Both the position numbers and the translations under genes were made by a program. A stretch of 64,000 nt of DNA from Dipteris shenzhenensis. Its lineage: Eukaryota > Polypodiophyta > Polypodiopsida > Gleicheniales. Each line of letters begins with the position of its first letter. Within the stretch, counting starts at the first letter, position 1. A model generated the notes under the pieces. The model searched no databases and was not told the origin of the DNA. It saw only the letters and a program-made list of their open reading frames with translations. The stretch lies in NCBI GenBank assembly GCA_047967505.1, contig CM106539.1; one strand, given 5' to 3'. Positions 56,585-64,000 of the stretch are shown here, in pieces.

Positions 56585-57135
56585 TTTACAAATCACGAAT
56601 TGCAACAGCAACCTGTAAACACAGCAAATGCCTCACAAGGGCAAATAGCAAAACTTCTGCAAAAAGCCTCACAGGGGCAGATCTGCAACACTGACGAAAG
56701 TGGTATTTCACCACACAGTCACTTCCTAGTGACGATTTTGCATCAACAGGCAATAGGCATGAATCTGCAACTCCCAATATCTCTGCACACAGGCATACGA
56801 TGCAATTTCTGTGGCACCTTTCCACCGACTAGCCGCGCAGTGGTCGCACAGCGAAAAACAGGGCCTTTTTCTGAGTGCCTGCGAAGAACTTCCGCCTTCA
56901 AAACGGGCCCCGAAACGGCCTCAAATCAAAAAAATAAAGTCATATACTGCGCTCTCGCCACACCGCGAAGGGCCTTTCAATCTGAAACAGTGCACTCCTG
57001 CACTTCTGGCTGTGCTACCTGCAAAGATTTGCTCCCAAACTCGAAATAGGAAAGCAACACTGGTCCTCTTACCAGGACACCACAAACTTGGCTTGCTTTC
57101 TTGAGCTCCTTACCACGAACAAGGCTCTGATACCA
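56585..57135 (-). other. Element F 5' leader
   Basis: Noncoding. Most of it (about 56660-57120) is nearly the same as the leader of element A (25680-26170), much closer than their proteins are to each other. Confidence 0.8.
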
Positions 57136-57433
57136 TGTAAAGAATAAGGGAGAGAGATAGGAGACTCAAGTTCAGCTTTCTTCACAACACACAAAAGAGA
57201 GAGGACACAAGGTTGGAGGGTGAAGCCTTTCTTCACTTTTGCACACAACAACCATACAATAGAAGAGGGAAATACCCTATATGTCAAACCCTAGAATACG
57301 TGGTTCATATGTGAACCCAAACCAAAAACATACGTGGTAGTCTAACTACACCACGAGTACAACTAACATAGGCGGTGACATAAATGATAGTCATCCAGGA
57401 GATATATCGGGGGTAGAGCTTGATCTCTCAACA
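57136..57433 (-). repeat. Element F 5' LTR
   Basis: 298 bp, partner of 51981-52278. Confidence 0.95.
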
Positions 57434-58340
57434 AGATGTGCATGATAATTTTCAAAATCCTCAAACCAGGTGATTTCAAGTCCTATGCAAAGAATCATGG
57501 CCATTCGATATCATTTTCATTGGATATTTCCTAGTTTCGCACCATGCATCATGCATGGTCATTGAAAAACATGCATCTGCCAACTTCTAGCCATGCAAGT
57601 GACATTTGATAAGCATCATACTTTGTGCAAATAGTAAAATGGGTGAGTTCAAGGCTTGTGCAAAGTGTCATGGCCATTTGCTGTCATTTTCATGGCACGG
57701 AATGGATATTTCCTAGTTTTTCAACATGCATCATGCATCAGTATTCAAAAACATGCATCGGTGTGCTTGTAGCCCTAAAAATGGTATTTTATGGACAAAA
57801 TACTTTGATCAAGCCTTAAACTCGGTATTTTTAATGTCTGTGCAAATTATCATAGCCATCTTAAGTCATTTGCATGGCTTGGAATGGATATTTCCTAGTT
57901 TTTCACCATGCATCATACATGAGTGTTGAAAAACATGCATTGATGTTCTGCTGCTAGTCATGAAAATGGTATTTTATGGACATGAAACTTTGTAAAAGCC
58001 TTAAAATAGGTGATTTCATGGCTTGTGCAAAGTATCATGACCATCTCATGTCATTTTCATGGCTTAGAATGGATATTTCCTAGTTTTTCACCATGCATCA
58101 TGCATGAGCATTGAAAAACATGCATTGGTGTGCTTCTAACCATAAAAATGGTATTTTCTGGGAGTGATACTTTGCACAAGCCTTAAATAAGTCAATTTCA
58201 ATGCCTATGCAAAGTATCATGCCCATCTAATGTCAATTGCATGGCTTGGAATGGATATTTCCTAGTTGTTCACAATGCATCATGCATGAGCATTGAAATA
58301 CATGCATTAGTGTGCTTCTAGCCATGAAAATTTAAAAAAA
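57434..58340. repeat. Satellite family 1, five ~182-bp monomers
   Basis: The landmark TGGATATTTCCTAG occurs at 57521, 57703, 57885, 58070 and 58252, giving spacings of 182, 182, 185 and 182. Each monomer also carries a CACCATGCATCATGCATGA-type block and an AAAACATGCAT block. The length is close to common plant centromeric satellites. The array was split by element F. Confidence 0.92.
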
Positions 58341-58995
58341 ATATAGACCCTTGCAAATCTTGGAGCTGCTGATCCGATGGTAGGATATATGGATGCAAAT
58401 GTCCATTGTGCATTTTTCCTTCACATACAAAGCATCCATATGCAAATATGGGCATTCTAATTCCTCGGTGTCACATCCAACATCCAATGCACCTTAGACT
58501 TTGCAAGGACTTTAAAAAAACTTGTTTTAAGACCCTTGCAAAGTTTGGTGCTGATCCGATGGTGGGATTTATGGATATCGGTGTCCATTGCGCATTTTTC
58601 TTTCATATTGCCTAGCATCCACGTGTGAATATGTGCATTCTTGCTCCCCAGTCATAGATGCATCATTTGATCCAGCTGATACTTTGCAAGGACATTGAAA
58701 CCAATTGTTTTAAGACCCTTCCAAAGTTTGGTGCTAATCTAATGGTGGGATATACATATGCAGATGTCTGTTGTGCATTTTTCCTTCACATACATAGCAT
58801 CCACAAGTAAATATGTGCATTCTTGCTCCCCATGGCACAAACAGCATCCAATGCACCTTACACCTTGCAAGGACATTAAAAACAAATTTTTTACGACCCT
58901 TGCAAAGTTTGGTGCTGATCTGATAGCGTGATATATGGATGCGGAAGTCCGTTGCACATTTCTCCTTCACTTACATAGCATCCACATGCAAATAT
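58341..58995. repeat. Satellite family 2, about four ~182-bp monomers
   Basis: GCATTTTTC (or a variant) occurs at 58410, 58592, 58775 and 58954, giving spacings of 182, 183 and 179. Monomers share GACCCTTGCAAAGTTTGGTG and TCACATACATAGCATCCAC. The sequence differs from family 1 although the period is the same and the arrays are adjacent. Confidence 0.9.
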
Positions 58996-59514
58996 TGATG
59001 TGGATGTCCCAACCTTTTCTACTATTGACAGCTAGCATAGGAGCAAAGATTTCATTTTGGTTTCTTGCCAAGTTACCTAGATACTTGGGCGTGCCTCCTA
59101 TGATTCTTTCTTTAGGCTAGTCTCTAACCTATTACCGCTAGTTTGTAATAGATGTTTATTGATAAGCTTACTAACAAGTACATTCAATGCCATTTTTCTT
59201 TACATTAAATATCCCATCTCCATCTTTTCTGCTATTGAACCCTAGCATATATGTACATTACCTTAAAATGAGACCTTTTTTGGACTGAGGTAGATGCGTT
59301 GGAGGCATAGGTTTCATCTAAGTGGATCATATATGTCCCAAGGTAGGCCAATATTTACATGTGCATCCTATTATGTGAACAAAAAATATGTAACAATCGT
59401 CAACAATGATACTTCCAATAATCCCCCAATCATCTTATTGGGAATAAACTTTGCATAGGTCTTGAGTAGTTTCCATATCCCTACAAAGTTCTCATTTTGT
59501 TGATGGTTTTTTCA
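58996..59514. other. Unassigned segment
   Basis: No recognisable features between the satellites and the transposase fragment. Confidence 0.3.
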
Positions 59515-59740
59515 CATTCAAGGGTACATCCTTGGAGATGGTGTATATGCAGTTACAACATGGTTTATCAATCTATATGATACCCCTAGCACAGACCTAC
59601 AACACAAGTTCAATTTCTATTTATCCTCCATCTGTAATTATTGTGGAGCATGCATTTGGTCGATTGAAAGTGCGATGGCAATACCTTAATAAGAAGTTCC
59701 TGAACCCAAAGCCCAAGCTGGAGCAACGAGTATAGTGGCC
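59515..59740 (+). pseudogene. PIF/Harbinger transposase fragment
   Basis: One frame encodes YILGDGVYAVTTWFINLYDT, matching the GDGGYP-type Asp motif of the DDE_Tnp_4 nuclease. After a frameshift near 59630, a second frame encodes VIIVEHAFGRLKVRWQYL, the conserved Glu motif (xEQAFGRLKxRW). Only about 75 residues remain. No inverted repeats are visible. Confidence 0.8.
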
Positions 59741-60204
59741 TAACTAGTCACCTAACTTTTCTAGGAGAATATTGGAAAGTTCCTTGAGGACTTTTTCGAT
59801 GTGTTCTCTATTTTCAATGGTTAGCATTCCTCACATCTTTACCACATAGTATAAGAAGAGCACTTATGAAAATTGAGATGACCTTTTGATGAGTCAGAGA
59901 GACCGGCTTCGATCTTGACAAGTTCTTGCCATTGGTGCAATCTTAGCCCAACCTACCAACAAAGACCACAAGGAAGATTTGTCCATGTCCCTTGCAAGAA
60001 GACAATTAAATGGAGTAAAATGGAACTAAAATACAAGTAAATGGAGTATGGGCCCATGGCTAAGTACTGACATTACCTTTTTGGTAGTGAGTTTTTTGGA
60101 TCACCAATCTCTTATGTATTTTTTGAATAAACCCTCTCTCAAGGGAAGAATTAGGAGATGGATCCTTCTTTTCTAAGGATTTGACTTTGGAAACAATTGC
60201 AGTC

Positions 60205-60570
60205 TAGAATACTTGTATGGTGTCTATGTAGCTATAGGAGTTACAATGCAGCCACAAGAGCAAATCAATTTGCTCTTCCCTTCACTAATAGGATGTTGGA
60301 GATAGGTGACCCTCATGCTTTGTACTCATTGATGGATGGGGACAATGGATACAATAAGGTCAAGGTCAAGGTCAAGGACCAAGATCGAAAACCTTTGTCA
60401 CCTAATGGGAAACTAAGAAAAAATTTAAGACCTAGTCACCTAACTTTTCTTGTGTTTTCATAAGACTGGTATGGCATCTATGTAGCTATAGGAGTTATAA
60501 TGTAGCCTAAGAGTAGATCAATTTGCTCTTCCCTTCACTAATAGGATGTTGGAGATAGTAGCTCGTCATG
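60205..60570. repeat. Direct duplication of a ~95-bp segment
   Basis: About 60210-60306 and 60470-60565 share GTCTATGTAGCTATAGGAG and TTTGCTCTTCCCTTCACTAA, with several differences. The intervening 165 bases include an AAGGTC trinucleotide-like repeat (60355-60377). Confidence 0.75.
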
Positions 60571-61123
60571 CTCTTTACAGACTATTATAATGTTGGCATT
60601 ACCCTAGTCCCAGCGCTGCACAAAGTTCGTGAAAAAAAATATATTCATCTTGGAGGGAAGAGGACCCCTATTAGTGGGTTAATAGTGCCATGCATTGCAA
60701 TCTTGCCACCTTGCAAAGTGGGGAAAGAACATTTAAAAAAATGAAAAAAGAAAGGTTGTTGGAATCAACCACCTTCTTTCTCACTCTGTGGATTTGTCCA
60801 AAGAATCTTTCCCTTGGTAGACACCGCCATCGAACCATTTGCAATTCTGCCCCTTCTGTGCCAAGCTGCTAGACAATTAGTTCTTCATTTCATAGACTGT
60901 CAGTTATTCATTTTGTAGCCTCATGAACATGCACCATAGGTGATAGTAGCTCCTTCCTCCTTGCATCATGGAGCGCCTTTGTGAACGAAGAGGCTACAGG
61001 ATCTCTCTTCAAGGTGCTCTCTACAGTGCTCTCTGTGTTTGCCTTCAAAAAAGTCTTGTTTCAATCACAACCCTCACAGCAAAAGGGTACTGCATTGATC
61101 TATGAGGAAGCTATTGTCTCTTG
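60571..61123. other. Unassigned segment
   Basis: Nothing firm. The last part (about 60960-61123) may be a more decayed upstream part of the arogenate dehydratase fragment that follows. Confidence 0.3.
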
Positions 61124-61396
61124 TTCACCAAGATAGAGAGCAGACCTTAGAGGAAGAAGCCTCTTCGCATTGTGGGTGGCACCAACAGTGGCAAAGCCAA
61201 GTATTTCCAGTACCTAGTCTACATCAAATTTGAAGCATCCATGGCTGACACGCAAGCCCAAAATGCACTTACTCAATTACAAGAGGTCATGAGTTTCTTG
61301 AGAGTGCTGGGTAGTTATCCAATCCCTTTGGTGCAGTCCCCTCCTTGTAAAATTGCTAAATCTACTTTTGAGCTTGTGAAGAAGCTAATGAAGTAA
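61124..61396 (+). pseudogene. Arogenate/prephenate dehydratase ACT-domain fragment
   Basis: The frame encodes FTKIESRP, a TAG at 61148-61150, then RKKPLRIVGGTNSGKAKYFQ, YLVYIKFEASMADTQAQNAL and TQLQEVMSFLRVLGSYPI. This is the regulatory ACT domain and C-terminus of plant arogenate dehydratase, which makes phenylalanine in plastids. The TAG falls where family members have ESRPQ or ESRPH and could come from CAG. No catalytic domain is seen upstream. A gene fragment or processed pseudogene, not a functional gene. Confidence 0.88.
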
Positions 61397-61841
61397 GCCA
61401 TCATTTTTTTGAACTCTCCCTTGTTGAAACGCTTGTGTTAATTTCAAGAGGAGGAAGCTAAGAAAAAGAAGACAAACTGACTGGCTAGTGGACTCTTGAG
61501 AGTATGAAGTCTTGAGCTGTCATGTAATTGCATGGCCCTAGATATGGTTCGACCATTTAGAATTATGAATTTGACAGCTGCATAGGAAGTTTTAATATTG
61601 AAATGGCTCTTTCCGAGAGTGTCATATTTAATATATCATCTAAGGTTCAAATCCCCTCCAGCAATGGAAATTTTTATGCAGAAACATGGGAAGATGATTG
61701 CGTAATATGTATGCTGCCTTGCATGAGCTCACTACATGCAAGCAAGGAGTTGCAATGCTTGATCACAAGCAGATGGGCCACTCCTGAGGATCTATCAAGG
61801 GGTCAAGTGCTCAAAGGATTGACGAGTCAAGAAAAGGCGTA

Positions 61842-62139
61842 GCTGAGGGGTGGAGGAAAGTGGCCAGTGGCAATGAGGGAGGAGCTCTCTAATTGTGCTT
61901 GTGCTACACCATCTATAGCAAGTGGAAGAGCACGTGGGGGACTGAAGCACTGCATACAAGTACTCCTTGACTGTAAAAACATACTTTCATGCTGAGGGGT
62001 GGAGGAAAGTGGCCAGTGGCAATGAGGGAGGAGCTCTCTAATTGTGCTTGTGCTACACCATCTATAGCAAGTGGAAGAGCACGTGGGGGACTGAAGCACT
62101 GCATACAAGTACTCCTTGACTGTAAAAACATACTTTCAT
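61842..62139. repeat. Exact 149-bp tandem duplication
   Basis: 61842-61990 and 61991-62139 are identical by eye, beginning GCTGAGGGGTGGAGGAAAG and ending CATACTTTCAT. No coding role is seen. Identity implies a recent event or an assembly duplication. Confidence 0.93.
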
Positions 62140-62580
62140 GGCATAAAAACAATGCTTGTCTAAAGGGCAGTGATGTACAGTAAACCTTTATAGTATACAA
62201 GTAAAACCTATTGGCTATGGCATCTCATAGTTTGTTCACAATCCCAGCAAATTCCAAGCCTCAAATGCTCCACAATCTACTATAACTCACAAAACCATAG
62301 CTTGAGCAGCCTTGTGTTGAAGCGGATTTGATGTGTAGTCTTGCCATAAAGCTTGCATTGCCATGCTCTTTTGTAAGACTTGTTGCCACATGAGTATGCC
62401 TTAATCACACTCCCTCTCCATTTCTACACCTTTATATAATCTTTCAAAATTTGGTTGATTCATTCAGTAGATACGAGCTACTAAATGCTAGCTAGGACCA
62501 TTCTAGAGATGGTGAAAAACGTTTGCTAGAAGGAGCTTGCTAATTTGTCATCTTGATCCAAACTCCTTGGCAAACTCTCA
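62140..62580. other. Unassigned segment
   Basis: No features recognised. Confidence 0.3.
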
Positions 62581-63035
62581 CTTACTTCATTTCAAATACA
62601 GCTTGTTAACTATGAGTCTTTTGAAAACTGAGTGGAGATGCCCTACATGCTCTTGTAGTGTGCGGCAATATATAAGAATATCACCGAGATACAAAATGAA
62701 ATGTTCACCTAATGCATCCCTTAATATTACCATCATTAGAGTAGAGTATGTTGCTGGCACATTAGTTAGTCCAAATGTTAATGCAAGCCAATCATATGCT
62801 CCATACCTTTTTCGCAACATGATCTTCTCCACATCCATTTCTATGATACCGATCTGATGGTACCCGGAACATTGGTCTATTTTGGAGTAGTACCTAGCAT
62901 GCACCAAGGAGTCAAAAATCTCCTACATATATGGCAATGGGTGTCTCTTTTTTAGTGTCGCTTTATTTAGGGCTCAGTAGTTGATGCAGAGTCTAAGATC
63001 TCCTTCCTTCTTAAGACCAAGGCTCCATATGTTGA
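62581..63035 (-). pseudogene. Ty3/gypsy reverse transcriptase fragment
   Basis: Minus strand: LRLCINYWALNKATLKKRH (about 63000), VHARYYSKIDQCSGYHQIGI, RYGAYDWLALTFGLTNVPAT, then LYLGDILIYCRTLQEHVGHL. The active-site YLDD has become YLGD. This is the chromovirus/Tekay-type RT core of about 150 residues. No other domain or LTR was found nearby. Confidence 0.85.
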
Positions 63036-64000
63036 CTTTGACAACCTAATGCCCATTTACTTCATTAGCCTTCTTGATTATATGTGGTGTATATCCTAGC
63101 CAACCTAATGCTAACTGTGTTTTTTTGTTTTCTATCTAGCAACCGTGGCACTAGATTGTACACATGTCTAGCTTGAGTCCTCTTTTTGTACCTAGCCTTT
63201 TTGTGCCCTATTTTGGCTCATATTGATTCTAGGTAGCTATTTGTTTTATTGTTACTTCTTGTGATTTCAAGCTTCATTATTGTATTATGGACGCACTTCA
63301 ATTGGGATGCATCAATTTTACTAGCAAAAACCTATGAGCAGGTTTATCTGAGCGTGTTTTTCAAGAGATTTAAAAAATTTTATATCTTTAGGAAACATGG
63401 CTTTTACACTTTTATTTTCACTGGAACTAGATCCCTTTATCATAAAAATATATAGACTAGTCACTCATTCATTTCTACACAACATAATTTTCTTATTTAG
63501 AGACATCCCTTTGTACCCCTGTTATTACCTTTAAAAAGTGTTGATTCCTTTAAGAAACATCCCTCGTAATCACTCCCAATGTAATAATACTATGCATATA
63601 TAATTACTTATTAACACATTTATATCATAGAGCAAAATCTTTTTAGTGTTTTTATAGCATAAATATAGCATAAATAACATGATATTTATGGACATTTTCT
63701 AAAGAAGTTTAAATTATTATAAATAAGTATTAACTTGGGCTTATATATCACTCTCATAAAATACATGTAATATTTAATACTATATATGCAAGATATAACT
63801 CCATAGATGTGCTCAAAGGGGGTGTTCCAATCAATTTGAGTGGTTGAATGACTATATTTGAACATTGGATATGAAAGTTATGTCACTTTTAAAAGTGCTG
63901 TCCAAGGTAGTTTTGCTAGCGAAACTACCTTGGGAGACCTGCTTCAAAGGGGTTTTGCTGGCAAAACTACCTAGATGGCTTGCTTCAATGAGTTTTCTTT
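63036..64000. other. AT-rich terminal segment with a palindrome
   Basis: No gene recognised. A near-perfect 32-bp palindrome lies at 63902-63933 (CCAAGGTAGTTTTGCTAGC at its left), and a related shorter copy (GGTTTTGCTGGCAAAAC) follows at 63950-63970. Confidence 0.5.

Larger units (their letters stand above)
51981..57433 (-). mobile_element. Ty1/copia element F, near-intact, 5.45 kb
   Basis: 298-bp LTRs at 51981-52278 (3') and 57136-57433 (5') differ at about four positions. The perfect duplication AGATG is at 51976-51980 and 57434-57438. PBS TGGTATCAGAGCC and polypurine tract GAGGGGGAG (complement at 52280-52288) are adjacent to the LTRs. gag-pol is one long frame with a single 7-base deletion. 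Its LTR differs from the A/B/C/E family, but its leader is nearly the same. It is inserted in satellite DNA. Confidence 0.95.

Noticed and set aside
57434-58995. Tandem tRNA or 5S rRNA genes as the source of the 182-bp period
   Set aside because: No 5S rRNA internal promoter boxes or tRNA A/B boxes are present in the monomers.

Overview
This window comes from a land-plant nuclear genome, in a repeat-rich and probably heterochromatic or pericentromeric region. The plant assignment rests on Ty1/copia elements primed by initiator Met-tRNA (PBS TGGTATCAGAGC), a Ty3/gypsy element with a second RNase H domain (Tat-like), a CACTA/TNP2 transposase relic, a PIF/Harbinger relic, plant-type fragments of UDP-glucose dehydrogenase, ubiquitin and arogenate dehydratase, and GT-AG introns. 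I cannot name the species.

Region 1 (1-8.2 kb) holds the only gene-like loci. A diverged histone H3 gene with CenH3-like features lies on the minus strand and is broken by an in-frame TAG. A four-exon gene of unknown function (2141-4764, +) has a one-base frameshift. A complete four-exon gene (7820-5088, -) encodes an 812-residue transposase-like protein. Two tandem arrays, one between the first two genes and one in intron 1 of the second, share a 73-bp hairpin module.

Region 2 (8.2-36 kb) is a nest of retrotransposons. A Tat-like gypsy element (G, +) has its 5' LTR hit by a young minus-strand copia (D, 9435-16750, TSD CAATG). Its protease gene is hit by a plus-strand copia (C, 18715-31706). 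The 5' LTR of C is hit by a minus-strand copia (B, 19059-30087, TSD CTCTC), and B is hit by a relative (A, 20956-26529, TSD ATTTC). Element D carries, antisense in its 2.4-kb leader, a fused fragment of UDP-glucose 6-dehydrogenase and ubiquitin.

Region 3 (36-51.9 kb) holds a decayed gypsy element (H), a decayed CACTA transposase, a truncated copia (E), purine-rich minisatellites, and palindromic or subterminal-type repeats.

Region 4 (51.9-64 kb) holds a near-intact copia (F, TSD AGATG) inserted in a roughly 182-bp satellite array, a second satellite family of the same period, then fragments of a PIF/Harbinger transposase, an arogenate dehydratase ACT domain and a gypsy RT, and an exact 149-bp tandem duplication. 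The element genes do not form a pathway. What links the window is layered insertion, decay dominated by C-to-T nonsense changes, and repeated capture or retention of host gene fragments.
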